Notes: generated from the letters alone by a model not told the origin. Shown: positions 16,838-26,908, counted from the stretch's first letter. The stretch is 64,000 nt of DNA from Candidatus Hinthialibacter antarcticus (GCA_030765645.1 JAVCCE010000004.1:1-64000); one strand, 5' to 3'. Translations and numbers: made by a program.

Positions 16838-18762
16838 AATAAGAACACCACCACGAGAAATACCATACCCGCCAATGTCGCGATTGCGTAATGAGGAACA
16901 AGCCCGGTCTGAATGACGCGTAAGCGCTCCGCAAGGCCGCCCACCCATCGGGCGAGCGCGTTGAGACCGCCGATAATCGCGGCGTTGTCAAACCAGTTGG
17001 CTGCGTGACAACTTTTGTAATAGGGCTGAATCAACGCCGCGTCATACATCTCATCGACGTTGTATTTTTCAAATAACATTTTATGAATTGACGAAAACGC
17101 CTCTCGCATCCGTTCCGCTAACGCCGGGAACCAAACGTAAATGATGCGCGCCAGAATAATCCCCGCCAGCGCAACCATCACGGACACACCAGCCAGCATC
17201 CATTCGAGCGTCACTTTCGAGAAGACCGAACCCGCAATGAAACTGGTTTTCTCTTCGTGGCCGCCGCCATGCGCAAGCACGGGATGCAGAAAATCATGGA
17301 AGCCGTGGAAGCCCAACAGCGGCATGTTCAGCCAGCCGATAAAAATGGAGAACGCCGCGAGAACCATCAGCGGCCCCCACATCAAAAATGGCGATTCATG
17401 CAAGTGAGATTTCTGTTCGTCCGTCCCGCGAAATTCGCCGGAGAACAACAAGTTATATAACCGGAACATATAGAACGCGGTACAGAACGCCGCTAGCAAG
17501 CCCAACACCCATAAGAAGATGCGGCCTGCGTAGAAGGCTTCCCAGAGAATTTCGTCTTTTGACCAGAAACCCGCCAGCGGTGGAATGCCCGCGATGGCGA
17601 TGGTCGCAACCAGGAAGGTAATTCGCGTAAACGGCATTTCTTTACGTAAGCCGCCCGCTTCAAAGACGTCAACGTCGGTATCGCGATGAAAAGCGTGTAA
17701 CACCGAACCGGCGCCGAGGAACAAGCAAGCCTTGAAGAAGGCGTGTGTCATCAAGTGAAAAATCGCCGCCACATACGCGCCGCTGCCGCAGGCGAGGAAC
17801 ATATAGCCCAACTGGCTGACGGTTGAGTAGGCAAGAATTTTTTTCGAGTCGCGCTGCACCAGGGCAATGCTCGCAGCGAACAGCGCCGTCATTCCGCCGA
17901 TGGTCCCAACAACCAACAACGTCGCGGGCGCGAGGCTGAACAACGGGTTCAAGCGCACGATCATGTAGACGCCCGCCGTCACCATGGTCGCGGCGTGAAT
18001 CAACGCACTGACCGGGGTCGGGCCCGCCATCGCGTCCGGCAGCCAGACGTATAACGGCAGCTGGGCCGACTTGCCAGTGGCGCCGATAAACAGCAGCAGC
18101 GTAATCACCGTGATGGGAACGCCCGCCGCAATGAATACGGATGAATAGGTATCAAAGATTCCGGTGAATTTCAGGGTCCCGCAATAATAGAAAATCAGCA
18201 ACATGCCAATGATAAAGGCGAAATCGCCGATGCGGTTGACGATAAAGGCTTTCATGCCTGCGTCGGCGGCGTAGTTGCGGTCGTAGTAGTAGCCGATCAA
18301 CAGATACGAACACAGCCCCACGCCTTCCCAACCAACGAACAGCAACGGCAACGAGTTGCCCATCACCAACAGGAACATGAAGAAAGTAAACAGCGGCATG
18401 TACGTAAAGAAACGAACGTAGCCGGGGTCGTCGTGCATATAGCCGATGGCGTAAATAAAGATCACCGCGCCGACGAACGACACCACCATCATCATCACGG
18501 TGGTCAGCGGGTCAATATAAACGCCGAAGGGGATATCCAGAGCGCCGACGCTGATCCAAGTGAAATAGTCGATGTCGAGCGCATGAAAATCATGCCCCTG
18601 CGCGAGAACAATCATCAGCGTGATCGCTGAAAGGACAAGCGAACCGATCATCGACGCAGCGGCGACGTGTCCGGCCCATTTACCGGTGACGCGCGGCGCG
18701 AGGCCGTTCAATGCCGCAGCCAGGCCGGGCAGTATGGGGATCAACCAAAGATAGCCGCTCAT
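16828..18762 (-). CDS. nuoL: NADH-quinone oxidoreductase subunit L
   Basis: 644 residues, the largest antiporter-like subunit, placed at the distal end of the complex I membrane arm. Conserved features are WEGVGLCSYLLIGYYY, the KSAQLPLYVWLPDAMAGPTP signature with the conserved Lys and broken helix, HAATMVTAGVYMI and QRDSKKILAYSTVSQLGYM. The C-terminal part has the long lateral helix region and a final span (AGMVFLVVVFLL). The start at 18762 forms an ATGA overlap with the nuoN stop (18759-18762). Gene order here is nuoN-nuoL-nuoM rather than the common L-M-N. Confidence 0.96.
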   Translation of the reverse strand: MSGYLWLIPILPGLAAALNGLAPRVTGKWAGHVAAASMIGSLVLSAITLMIVLAQGHDFHALDIDYFTWISVGALDIPFGVYIDPLTTVMMMVVSFVGAVIFIYAIGYMHDDPGYVRFFTYMPLFTFFMFLLVMGNSLPLLFVGWEGVGLCSYLLIGYYYDRNYAADAGMKAFIVNRIGDFAFIIGMLLIFYYCGTLKFTGIFDTYSSVFIAAGVPITVITLLLFIGATGKSAQLPLYVWLPDAMAGPTPVSALIHAATMVTAGVYMIVRLNPLFSLAPATLLVVGTIGGMTALFAASIALVQRDSKKILAYSTVSQLGYMFLACGSGAYVAAIFHLMTHAFFKACLFLGAGSVLHAFHRDTDVDVFEAGGLRKEMPFTRITFLVATIAIAGIPPLAGFWSKDEILWEAFYAGRIFLWVLGLLAAFCTAFYMFRLYNLLFSGEFRGTDEQKSHLHESPFLMWGPLMVLAAFSIFIGWLNMPLLGFHGFHDFLHPVLAHGGGHEEKTSFIAGSVFSKVTLEWMLAGVSVMVALAGIILARIIYVWFPALAERMREAFSSIHKMLFEKYNVDEMYDAALIQPYYKSCHAANWFDNAAIIGGLNALARWVGGLAERLRVIQTGLVPHYAIATLAGMVFLVVVFLLCY

Positions 18763-20222
18763 GCAGCCCCCGTGCAAAGGCGAATCGCCCCCCACAACAA
18801 GTTGGGGAACACGCCCAGAATCAATAATCCAGCGGCGCATAACGTCAGCGCCAAGCCGTTTGAGATCGAATAGCGGTTAAAGTAATCTTCGTCGTTCGCT
18901 TCATGCACATACATGGTGATGATGACGCGAAGGTAGTAGTAGAACGATAGCAGCGTGGTCAACACGCCGACCATCGCCAAGGTGTAATACTGGGCTTGAA
19001 TGGCGGCGCCGAACAACCATAACTTACCGACGAAGCCCGCCGTGCCCGGCATACCCGCCAGCGACAGCATGAAGACCACCATCAATCCCGCCAGGTAAGG
19101 CCGCTGTTTTGACAGCCCTGACAAGTCGGAAATCGTTTCGCAATCTTTGCCGCAACGGCTGGCGATAATCACCACGCCGAACGCGCCAACGGTCATAAAG
19201 AGGTAAGCCGCGAGGTAGAACAACAGCGCTTCCGCGCCGATCTGGTTGTGTGAAGTAAAGGCCATGCTGAGGTAGCCGCCGTGCGCGATAGACGAATAGG
19301 CCAACATGCGTTTGATATCGGTTTGAACCAACGCCCCGGCGTTGCCGATAATCATGGTAATCAGCGCCAGCCAATAAATACCGTCCACCCAGTACTCCGC
19401 CAGTGGAGCGAACGACATGCCGGGCCAGATGAAGATTCGTAACAGGGCGACAAAACCCGCGATTTTTGAACCGGTCGCGATCCAGGCGCTGACGGGCGTG
19501 GGTGCGCCCTGGTAAACGTCCGGCGCCCACATGTGAAACGGCGCCAGCGAAATCTTAAAACCAAGCCCGACAAGCAATAGCGCAAACCCTAATACCAACA
19601 GCGGGGTGGCTTCTCCGCCGGTTTCGACCAGCGAATGGCCGATCACGATCAGGTTGGTGGTGCGGGTGATGCCAAAAATGAAGGCCATACCGTACACCAG
19701 AAAGCCCGTTGAGAAGGCGCCCAGCAAGAAATATTTTAAGGAGGCTTCGCCGGAGGCGAGGCGGTGTTTGTCGGTTCCGGCCAAAACAAACAGCGAAAGC
19801 GAAAGCAGTTCGATGCCGACGAACATCGCGATCAGGTCTGCGCTGGAGGCGATGACCATCATGCCCAGCGTCGAGAACAATATCAGCGCCATAAATTCCG
19901 CATATTGTTTGGGCGCGCGGCGCGCATAGTCATGGCTGATGAGCGTCACCAGAATGGCGCCGATGATAAAGATTTGATCGAGCAGCAGACTCAGCCCGTC
20001 GCGCACCAGCATCCCCGCGAAAATCGGGTCGCTGGAGGCTTCGAGGCTGCGGGTCGCAAACAGGGCGATCAACAATCCCAAGATGGAGGTCAAGGTGATG
20101 TTAATGCGCTGCACCCGCTTGACGGCCAAATCGCCCAACAACGCGCCGACCGCAGTGGCCAGCACAATGAGTTGGGGCAGCACCGCCCACAGGGAAATAT
20201 CGGGGTATTGAATCTCAGTCAT
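18759..20222 (-). CDS. nuoN: NADH-quinone oxidoreductase subunit N
   Basis: 487 residues with about 14 membrane spans; the third antiporter-like proton-pumping subunit. Visible marks are VGIELLSLSLFVLAG with the key Glu, KISLAPFHMWAPDVYQGAPTPVSAW with the central Lys and broken helix, and QTDIKRMLAYSSIAHGGYL. Length is normal. It lies 15 bp downstream of nuoK and is coupled to nuoL by a 4-base overlap. Its place before nuoL, instead of at the end of the operon, is a reordering. Confidence 0.95.
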   Translation of the reverse strand: MTEIQYPDISLWAVLPQLIVLATAVGALLGDLAVKRVQRINITLTSILGLLIALFATRSLEASSDPIFAGMLVRDGLSLLLDQIFIIGAILVTLISHDYARRAPKQYAEFMALILFSTLGMMVIASSADLIAMFVGIELLSLSLFVLAGTDKHRLASGEASLKYFLLGAFSTGFLVYGMAFIFGITRTTNLIVIGHSLVETGGEATPLLVLGFALLLVGLGFKISLAPFHMWAPDVYQGAPTPVSAWIATGSKIAGFVALLRIFIWPGMSFAPLAEYWVDGIYWLALITMIIGNAGALVQTDIKRMLAYSSIAHGGYLSMAFTSHNQIGAEALLFYLAAYLFMTVGAFGVVIIASRCGKDCETISDLSGLSKQRPYLAGLMVVFMLSLAGMPGTAGFVGKLWLFGAAIQAQYYTLAMVGVLTTLLSFYYYLRVIITMYVHEANDEDYFNRYSISNGLALTLCAAGLLILGVFPNLLWGAIRLCTGAA

Positions 20223-20237
20223 TCGTTTCCGACCGCG

Positions 20238-20582
20238 TCAGCCTTTCAACAAGTGCGCCGCTTCGATGTTCACAGTGTGTTTTTGTCTATATAAGTTAAT
20301 GACAATCGCGAGGCCGACGCCGACTTCCGCCGCAGCCACGGTCATGATGAAAAAAACCATCGCCATGCCGTTTCCGGCGGCGAAGTAGTCTTGGCTCACA
20401 ATGGTTCCGCTCTCTGAAAACAGCGGGTAACGGACAAACGCCACGATGGCGAGGTTGGCGGCGTTCAACATCAGTTCAACCGACATCAGAATGATGAGCG
20501 CATTACGGCGCAGCAACACGCCCATTACGCCCAGGCTGAACAACACGCCGCTAAGTATGAGATAATGATAGAGACCGATCAT
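20238..20582 (-). CDS. nuoK: NADH-quinone oxidoreductase subunit K
   Basis: 114 residues with three membrane spans. NuoK is part of the proton path in the membrane arm; the two conserved acidic residues in the membrane are visible, one in [11 protein letters not shown] and one in [13 protein letters not shown]. The ATG overlaps the nuoJ stop by ATGA (20579-20582). It is slightly longer than most NuoK proteins because of an insertion between spans 2 and 3 ([21 protein letters not shown]). Confidence 0.95.
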   Translation of the reverse strand: MIGLYHYLILSGVLFSLGVMGVLLRRNALIILMSVELMLNAANLAIVAFVRYPLFSESGTIVSQDYFAAGNGMAMVFFIMTVAAAEVGVGLAIVINLYRQKHTVNIEAAHLLKG

Positions 20583-21112
20583 ACCGCTGAATCGCCCCCT
20601 TCTTCGTCTTCGGGTTTACGCGCCACCACGACGGCGCCGATAACGGCTGCGGTCAGCAACACGCCCGCCAGTTGAACAACCACCATGTAGCGCGTGAACA
20701 GATCAATCGCCAGCGATTTCGCAGAACCCCAGTCATCCGGCAACATGGGTTTCTCCGGCGTAGTCAGCGTCACCATCGGGTCGCTGAAAAGATAGGCCAG
20801 GAAAAACAGGAAAAACAAAACGAGAACCGCAAGCCCCCATTTTCGTTGCGTGGTGTAATCAATCGGTTCTTCGCGGTCCAGGTTCAATAGTGAAATCACG
20901 AAGATGATAAGGACCATAACCGCGCCCGTGTAAACAATCACCAGAATCCAGGCGAGAAACTCGGCGTGCAGCGTCAAGAATAGCCCGGCGATCGAGACCA
21001 GGGTCGCGATCAGGCTCACGGCGCTGTGCATGGGGCTGCGCGCAACAATAACGCCCAGTCCAGCGAAGACCGCCGTCAATGCGCAGACCCAGAAAAAGAG
21101 AGTTCCAGCCAT
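20579..21112 (-). CDS. nuoJ: NADH-quinone oxidoreductase subunit J
   Basis: 177 residues with five predicted membrane spans. NuoJ lines the core of the complex I membrane arm. The family segment [19 protein letters not shown] is clear. It begins only 3 bp after the nuoH stop, a place where most operons carry nuoI; no nuoI frame exists between them on either strand. The C-terminal VGAVVVARK is typical. Confidence 0.94.
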   Translation of the reverse strand: MAGTLFFWVCALTAVFAGLGVIVARSPMHSAVSLIATLVSIAGLFLTLHAEFLAWILVIVYTGAVMVLIIFVISLLNLDREEPIDYTTQRKWGLAVLVLFFLFFLAYLFSDPMVTLTTPEKPMLPDDWGSAKSLAIDLFTRYMVVVQLAGVLLTAAVIGAVVVARKPEDEEGGDSAV

Positions 21113-21115
21113 GTC

Positions 21116-22174
21116 TTACATATTCCCGGAGGCGATCAGTCCAATCGCCGCAAGTATGATATTCACCAATGCCAGCGGAAGAAGAATCTTCCATCCAAAA
21201 TACATCAATTGGTCGTAACGGAAACGGGGCAAGGTCGCCCGAATCCAGATAAAAATGAAGACCAGAAAATACACTTTTAAGATAAACCAGATCACGCCGG
21301 GCACCAACGTGAACGGCGCAAACGGCAGCGGCGAATGCCACGCGCCCAGAAACAACGTGGTCGCGACCGAACAGACGCCGAGAATGTTCACATATTCCGC
21401 CATGAAGAACATGGCGAATTTCATGCTGCTGTATTCGGTATTGTAACCGGAAACCAATTCGGTCTCGGCTTCGGGCAAATCAAACGGCAGGCGGTTGGTT
21501 TCGGCGAACGCTGAGGTGATATACAAAAAGAAACCAATCACGCCAGGAACCACAAACCACTGCGGCGAGAATATCCACCAGTTCCAAAAGCCCGCGCCTT
21601 GAGAGGCGACGATATCGCTGATTCGCAGGCTGCCGACCGCCATCAAAATCACCACGACGGATAGCCCCAGCGTCAGCTCGTAACTGATCATCTGCGCGGA
21701 GGAGCGCATGCCGCCCAGCAGTGAGTATTTATTACCGGAACTCCACCCTGCGAGAAAAATGCCGTAGACGCCCAGCGAGGTCACGCCGAACAAGAACAAC
21801 AGGCCGACGTTCACGTCCGCAATTTGCAGCGGCCCCATGTCGTAGCCCAGGATCGAAAATTCAGGCCCGAAGGGAATCACCGCCACCGCCATCAGAGCGG
21901 TAATCATCGAGATTGCGGGCGCGGCGATAAATAAAACGCGGTCGGCGTTGGTTGGAATAATATCTTCTTTGAGAAACAACTTCAGTCCATCGGCGATGGG
22001 CTGCAACAAGCCCCAGGGGCCGACGCGCGTTGGGCCCAAACGCTGTTGAAAACGCCCCAGCAGTTTTCGTTCGAGCAACACCGAATAGGCGACGAAGCCC
22101 AACAGCACTGGAAATATCAGCGCAATTTTGACAACGGCGGGTATGAGGGCGTTGAGCAGTGCGCTTTCCGTCAT
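21116..22174 (-). CDS. nuoH: NADH-quinone oxidoreductase subunit H
   Basis: 352 residues with eight membrane spans. NuoH forms most of the quinone-binding chamber where the hydrophilic and membrane arms meet. Landmarks are ERKLLGRFQQRLGPTRVGP near residue 30-50, IADGLKLFLKEDIIP, and FAETNRLPFDLPEAE near residue 205-220 with the conserved acidic residues. The ATG overlaps the nuoG stop by ATGA (22171-22174). Length and motifs are complete. Confidence 0.97.
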   Translation of the reverse strand: MTESALLNALIPAVVKIALIFPVLLGFVAYSVLLERKLLGRFQQRLGPTRVGPWGLLQPIADGLKLFLKEDIIPTNADRVLFIAAPAISMITALMAVAVIPFGPEFSILGYDMGPLQIADVNVGLLFLFGVTSLGVYGIFLAGWSSGNKYSLLGGMRSSAQMISYELTLGLSVVVILMAVGSLRISDIVASQGAGFWNWWIFSPQWFVVPGVIGFFLYITSAFAETNRLPFDLPEAETELVSGYNTEYSSMKFAMFFMAEYVNILGVCSVATTLFLGAWHSPLPFAPFTLVPGVIWFILKVYFLVFIFIWIRATLPRFRYDQLMYFGWKILLPLALVNIILAAIGLIASGNM

Positions 22175-24699
22175 TTTTGGATCTTCACCCAGGGAGTAGA
22201 CTCTTCGGTTATATGATTGAGCGGGACGCCGTCATACCGCCCAAGGACGGTGACGCACCCCGACTGCGTCGAACAACTGATGCGGGCGGGCAATTGGACC
22301 GAACCGCGTTCGCCCGCCACCGTGATAGATTCGCCTTCGGATACGCCAAGCGCTTCGGCGTCGTCCGGGTGCAATTCTGCAGCGCAGGGAGCGCTGCGAT
22401 CAACCATTGGCGCGGCGAACCGCTTCTCGCCAGCGCGGTCAAACAACGAACGCCCCCCAACCAGGCGGTAAGAATACTCGCCGGACGGCGATCCGTTAAG
22501 GGACGGAAGCGACGCATCCGCAATCGAAAATTGCGATGAATCCACTGGAAGCGACTGCTGTCCGGCTGTGCCTAATTTGCTCCAAGACAAGCCGTTGTAA
22601 TGCGACGCGGCTTGCGAAATATGCTCGAAGATTTGCGGCGGGCGTACCTGGCGCCAGCCCAAGCCCCAACGCTCGCCCAAGGCGAGAAACACCTGGTAGC
22701 CGGATAGCGTTCCGTCCAGTTGCGGCAAGGCTTTTTCGGCGCGTTGAACGCGACCGCCAAAGTTTGTGTATGTACCGTCTTCTTCTGAGTAGGTCGAAAG
22801 CGGTAAGAACACCGTCGCAAGTTCGCCGGTTTCATATTTGAACGGGCCAGCGACAATCAATAACGGGACCGCCTGCAAGGCTTTTTGCGCCAATGCGCGG
22901 TCGGGATATTCTTCTATTAGATTCACGTTGCATAACACCAACGCTTGGATCGAACCGTCGATGCAGCCGTTTAATATTTCCGTGGTATTTTTGCCCGGCG
23001 CACTGATCGGCCCATAGCCCGGGCCGCGATGGGGATAACACCCCATATCCGCTGCGCCGCGTGAGTTCACATAGGGCAAAACCAAACTCAACGGCATCGC
23101 ATGGCTGGTTTTTCCAGCGGCTTTCAACAACGCCGCCGCCAGTTTCACCGCCGCAACGCCTTTGCCGCCGTTATAGGCCGACTCGCCTAACAACAGCGTC
23201 GGCGCTTCAGACCCAATCAGTTGTTTCGCAAACGCGGCAAAGCGTTCGGGGCTGAGTTGGGTTATATCCTGCGCATCTTCAAACGAGGTCGAGTCAAGTA
23301 ATTTCTGAGTCTCAGCATCTGGCGTTTGATTGGTTTCCTGGAACACTGCGTGTAACGCGCCCGCGAGAAACGCCGCGTCGCCGCCGGGGTGATACAACCA
23401 CAGGTCGCTGCAATCGTCGTCCATGCGGGTGTTGCGCGAATACGCAAACAACACTTGCTTGCCCCGCAGTTTGTGTTCGCGCACCTGCAAGCGCAAAATC
23501 GGCGCTTCGTTGGGCAGGTCGGAACCGACGATGATAATATCCGAAGCGCGGCGGGCTTCTTCAAGCGGCTGATTGACCGCGCCCAATGCGAGCGAGGTGA
23601 GATAGCCGTCGTCGTTATCCGTGATGGAATACTCGGTGCGGTGGTCGATGTTTTGCGTCCCGACCGCCTCGCGCATAAATTGCTGAAAGAGAAACAGCGC
23701 TTCGTTGCTCTGGCGGGGGCCGATCAGCCCCGCGACCGACGCGGCGCCCTTTGACTCAACGGTCGCCTTGAGGCGTTTGACGGCCTCATTGATCGCCAAG
23801 CCCCAGTTGGTTGTTTCCAACACGCCGGATTCGTTTTTGATTTCAGGATTACGGCGGCGCTCGCCGCTATTGAACTGGTCGAAGCCAAAGCGCCCCATAT
23901 CGCATAACCAGCGATGGTTCACGTCTTCATTGGGGCGCGGGGTGATGCGTAGCACTTCGCGGGTGCGGTTGCGGTGCTGCATGTTAATGTTGCAACCCAC
24001 CGAACACATGGAGCACACCGAAGGCGCGTCTTTGAGTTCCCACACGCGAACGCGAAAGCGGGTGACCTTGCTGGTCAATGCGCCGACGGGGCATAAATCG
24101 GTAATGTTTCCGGTAAAATCGCCTTGCAGCGGCTTTTCTTTGAAGGTTGAGATATACGACTTGTTGCCGCGCTGAACCACAGCCAGTTCGGCGTTGCCGC
24201 CCTTTTCATCCAAAAAGCGTACGCAGCGGCTGCACAAGACGCAACGGTTGCGCTCGAGATCAATGAAAGGGCCAATGTCAGGCTTGGGGAACGTGCGCCG
24301 CTGAAAACGGAAGCGGGTTTCATGAAAGCCGTGGTTGCGGCTGTATTCCTGCAATTTACACTCGCCGCCCTGGTCGCACACCGGACAATCGAGCGGATGC
24401 TGCACCAGCAGAAATTCCATCTGCATCTTGCGGGCGTCGAGAACTTTTTCGCTTTGGGTAAACACCACCTGCCCGTCTTGAGCGGGCGCGTTGCAAGAGG
24501 GCTGCAACTTGGGTACTTTTTCGATTTCAACCAAACACAAACGGCAACTGGCGACCACCGATAAATCGGGGTCGTAACAGTAATGCGGAATAAAAATGTC
24601 CGCCTGACGGGCCGCCTCGATCAGGCTCGTCCCTTTGGGGACGGTGATCTCGCGTCCGTCTATGGTCAACGTAACCGTTTGTCCGTTAATATCCGACAT
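22171..24699 (-). CDS. nuoG: NADH-quinone oxidoreductase subunit G
   Basis: 842 residues. NuoG carries iron-sulphur clusters that pass electrons along the peripheral arm. In order: an N-terminal [2Fe-2S] ferredoxin fold (residues about 5-80, with CYDPDLSVVASCRLC and a later PSC), the His-containing cluster segment HPLDCPVCDQGGEC near 105-118, a [4Fe-4S] motif RCVLCSRCVRF near 150, and a further C-x2-C-x3-C segment (SVCSMCSVGC) near 230 that opens a molybdopterin-oxidoreductase-like domain reaching the C terminus. The C-terminal 120 residues resemble a molybdopterin-dinucleotide-binding fold, as in long NuoG forms. It lies 26 bp after nuoF. Confidence 0.96.
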   Translation of the reverse strand: MSDINGQTVTLTIDGREITVPKGTSLIEAARQADIFIPHYCYDPDLSVVASCRLCLVEIEKVPKLQPSCNAPAQDGQVVFTQSEKVLDARKMQMEFLLVQHPLDCPVCDQGGECKLQEYSRNHGFHETRFRFQRRTFPKPDIGPFIDLERNRCVLCSRCVRFLDEKGGNAELAVVQRGNKSYISTFKEKPLQGDFTGNITDLCPVGALTSKVTRFRVRVWELKDAPSVCSMCSVGCNINMQHRNRTREVLRITPRPNEDVNHRWLCDMGRFGFDQFNSGERRRNPEIKNESGVLETTNWGLAINEAVKRLKATVESKGAASVAGLIGPRQSNEALFLFQQFMREAVGTQNIDHRTEYSITDNDDGYLTSLALGAVNQPLEEARRASDIIIVGSDLPNEAPILRLQVREHKLRGKQVLFAYSRNTRMDDDCSDLWLYHPGGDAAFLAGALHAVFQETNQTPDAETQKLLDSTSFEDAQDITQLSPERFAAFAKQLIGSEAPTLLLGESAYNGGKGVAAVKLAAALLKAAGKTSHAMPLSLVLPYVNSRGAADMGCYPHRGPGYGPISAPGKNTTEILNGCIDGSIQALVLCNVNLIEEYPDRALAQKALQAVPLLIVAGPFKYETGELATVFLPLSTYSEEDGTYTNFGGRVQRAEKALPQLDGTLSGYQVFLALGERWGLGWRQVRPPQIFEHISQAASHYNGLSWSKLGTAGQQSLPVDSSQFSIADASLPSLNGSPSGEYSYRLVGGRSLFDRAGEKRFAAPMVDRSAPCAAELHPDDAEALGVSEGESITVAGERGSVQLPARISCSTQSGCVTVLGRYDGVPLNHITEESTPWVKIQK

Positions 24700-24725
24700 A
24701 CAATTTCCTCAGCGTCATCCGCCGC

Positions 24726-26024
24726 TTAGCCCGCCAATGCGACGGAAGCGTCGGGCTTTTCGCCAAACTTGCCCTTGCGGATTTTCTCTTCAAATTCTTC
24801 ACGGAACTGCTTAATAAACGCGCGTACCGGCCACACCGCCGCCACCCATAACGGGCAGATCGAAGTGAATTCCGACCGGAAAATATCATGCAACAGGTCG
24901 AGATCGTCAGGATGGCCTTCGCCCTTCATCATCGCGTCTAAAATCTGCACAAACCAGCGGGTGCCTTCGCGGCAGGGCGTACATTGCCCGCACGACTCGT
25001 GCTCATAAAATTTCGCTAACAACAGCGCCATCTCAACCATATCGACGGTCTCGTCCATGACGATAATGGCGCCGGAACCCAGCGACGAACCCGCTTGGTG
25101 AATATCTTCAAACGTGAGTTTGACGTCGAGTTCTTCATCGCGCATCACCGGCATCGACGACCCGCCGGGAATCACGCCTTTGATCTTCTTACCGCCGGGG
25201 ATGCCGCCGCCAAAGTCCATAATAAACTCACGCAGCGTCATCTCGCCCAACACCACTTCATAGACGCCGGGTTTGTTGACGTGACCGCTGATGCACAGCA
25301 ATTTGGTGCCTGTGCTTTTCGCGGTACCCATCGACTTAAACCACTCGCCGCCTTTTTCCACGATGACGGGGACCGCTGCGAGGGTTTCGACGTTATTAAT
25401 AATGGTTGGGGAATCATAAAGCCCTGAGATGGCCGGGAACGGCGGCTTGTTGCGCGGGTAACCCTTTTGGCCTTCGAGCGAGGTCAAAAGCCCGGTTTCT
25501 TCACCGCAAATATAAGCCCCGGCGCCGCGATAGACTTCGATATCGCAATCAAAGCCGCTTCCGAAGATGTTCTCGCCGATCAGCCCCTCGCGGCGGGCGT
25601 CTTCAATCGCCATCGAGAGAATCTGTGCGCCGCGATGAAACTCGCCGCGTATATAAATATAGGCTTTGTGGGAACCAATCGCGTAACAGGCGATCAGGAT
25701 GCCCTCAAGCAGAACATGCGGATTTTCGTCAATAATAACGCGGTCTTTGCAGGTGCCCGGTTCGCTCTCGTCCGCGTTGCAAGCGAGATAAACGGGCTTG
25801 TTGGAATTTTTAGGGATAAACGACCATTTCATGCCCGTGGGGAACGCCGCCCCGCCCCGCCCTTGCAGGCCGGAGGTTTTGACTTCTTCGGTCACTTGCT
25901 CGGGGGACAGCTCTTTCAGCGCTTTTTCGAGCGATTTATACCCACCCGTACCGCGATAGCCGTTGACCGTCAGCAGATCGGGCGTTCCTAAATGTTCGAG
26001 AAGGACACGGGTTTCTTGAGCCAT
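24726..26024 (-). CDS. nuoF: NADH-quinone oxidoreductase subunit F
   Basis: 432 residues; binds NADH, FMN and a [4Fe-4S] cluster and starts electron transfer. Motifs are GRGGAAFPTGMKWSF (NADH site) near residues 55-70, NADESEPGTCKDR, YRGAGAYICGEETGLL and ESCGQCTPCREG with three cluster cysteines near 350. The fourth cluster ligand lies in SICPLWVAAVWPV, where most homologues have CALGDAAAWPV; the Gly-Asp pair is replaced by Trp-Val. That change is worth noting but the cysteines are intact. It lies between nuoE and nuoG in the usual order. Confidence 0.97.
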   Translation of the reverse strand: MAQETRVLLEHLGTPDLLTVNGYRGTGGYKSLEKALKELSPEQVTEEVKTSGLQGRGGAAFPTGMKWSFIPKNSNKPVYLACNADESEPGTCKDRVIIDENPHVLLEGILIACYAIGSHKAYIYIRGEFHRGAQILSMAIEDARREGLIGENIFGSGFDCDIEVYRGAGAYICGEETGLLTSLEGQKGYPRNKPPFPAISGLYDSPTIINNVETLAAVPVIVEKGGEWFKSMGTAKSTGTKLLCISGHVNKPGVYEVVLGEMTLREFIMDFGGGIPGGKKIKGVIPGGSSMPVMRDEELDVKLTFEDIHQAGSSLGSGAIIVMDETVDMVEMALLLAKFYEHESCGQCTPCREGTRWFVQILDAMMKGEGHPDDLDLLHDIFRSEFTSICPLWVAAVWPVRAFIKQFREEFEEKIRKGKFGEKPDASVALAG

Positions 26025-26150
26025 AGTTTACCAAATCACTCAATATAGTTATTTTTTCTGCCAAGCCGTCCGGTGATTGTAACTTTTCAATCGAAACAAA
26101 CAAGCAATAAGAGTTGCGATGATTGCCTGCTTGCCCGCCAGCCTTATTCT

Positions 26151-26621
26151 CTATTCAAGCGAATTAATGATCTCAGTCACTCGCTCGGGTGAAACGCTCT
26201 GGTATTCCTTGCCGTTGACATGCAGGCACGGCGCCCACGAACAGGACGCCAGGCATTCAACGGTTTGCAGCGAAAACTTACCGTCTTCGGTGAGTTCGCC
26301 GCTGTGAATGCCCAACTGGCTTTCACATTGCTTGAGGACGTTTTGAGCGCCGACCAGATGACAGGAGATGTTCGTGCAGACTTCGATGTGGTACTTCCCT
26401 TGCGGCTTGAGCGGAAACATGGTGTAGAAACTGGCGACGCCCTCCACCCATGCGGGCGAGGTGTTCAATATTTCCGATATCTCGACCATGGCGTCTTCTG
26501 AAACGTATCCATATACGTCCCACGCCAGATAGAGCAGCGGAATCGAAGCGGTTTTCCGTTGGGGAAACCGCCTGAGAATGTCGTCAACTTTTTCGGGGCA
26601 TTGCTCGCGCATGCTCGTCAT
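26151..26621 (-). CDS. nuoE: NADH-quinone oxidoreductase subunit E
   Basis: 156 residues with a thioredoxin-like fold that binds one [2Fe-2S] cluster. The four ligands are visible as CTNISC (C-x4-C) and CLASC (C-x3-C), spaced as expected. The N-terminal helical part (EKVDDILRRFPQRK) and GVASFYTMFPLKPQGKYHI are typical. It is the first gene of the visible operon; 126 bp separate it from nuoF. nuoA, nuoB, nuoC and nuoD are not upstream, where a plus-strand nuclease gene begins instead. Confidence 0.96.
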   Translation of the reverse strand: MTSMREQCPEKVDDILRRFPQRKTASIPLLYLAWDVYGYVSEDAMVEISEILNTSPAWVEGVASFYTMFPLKPQGKYHIEVCTNISCHLVGAQNVLKQCESQLGIHSGELTEDGKFSLQTVECLASCSWAPCLHVNGKEYQSVSPERVTEIINSLE

Positions 26622-26908
26622 CGCGCTATCGCCTCATAGCTATAATATTCGTCTGCCAAGAGTTAAGCAGACGAAAAGGGGGTTTCCAGGCTGCGAGAAG
26701 AACTCACGCGTCCTGATCCGCCCGACTATCCAGGTTCAACAAAATTGGGCATACGCCCGTCAATGAAAAAGCAAAGATGCGATAAAAAAGTATCTTACCG
26801 AACCATCCCCAGATAGGAAGGGACAGACGCCTATCTTCAACTTTTGAATTCTACTTTTTAGTATGATACAGTGGCGAAAGTTATTTTTGATTTTATATTC
26901 CGATTGAA
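26622..26908. other. intergenic region between nuoE and the Mrr-type gene
   Basis: This divergent spacer holds a perfect 9-bp inverted repeat at 26648-26656 and 26667-26675 with a 10-base loop, which would lie in the nuoE leader on the minus strand and could be an operator or a leader hairpin. TATTAT and TATAGC boxes lie beside it. From about 26760 the base composition turns A+T-rich toward the nuclease gene. I see no other gene. Confidence 0.5.
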
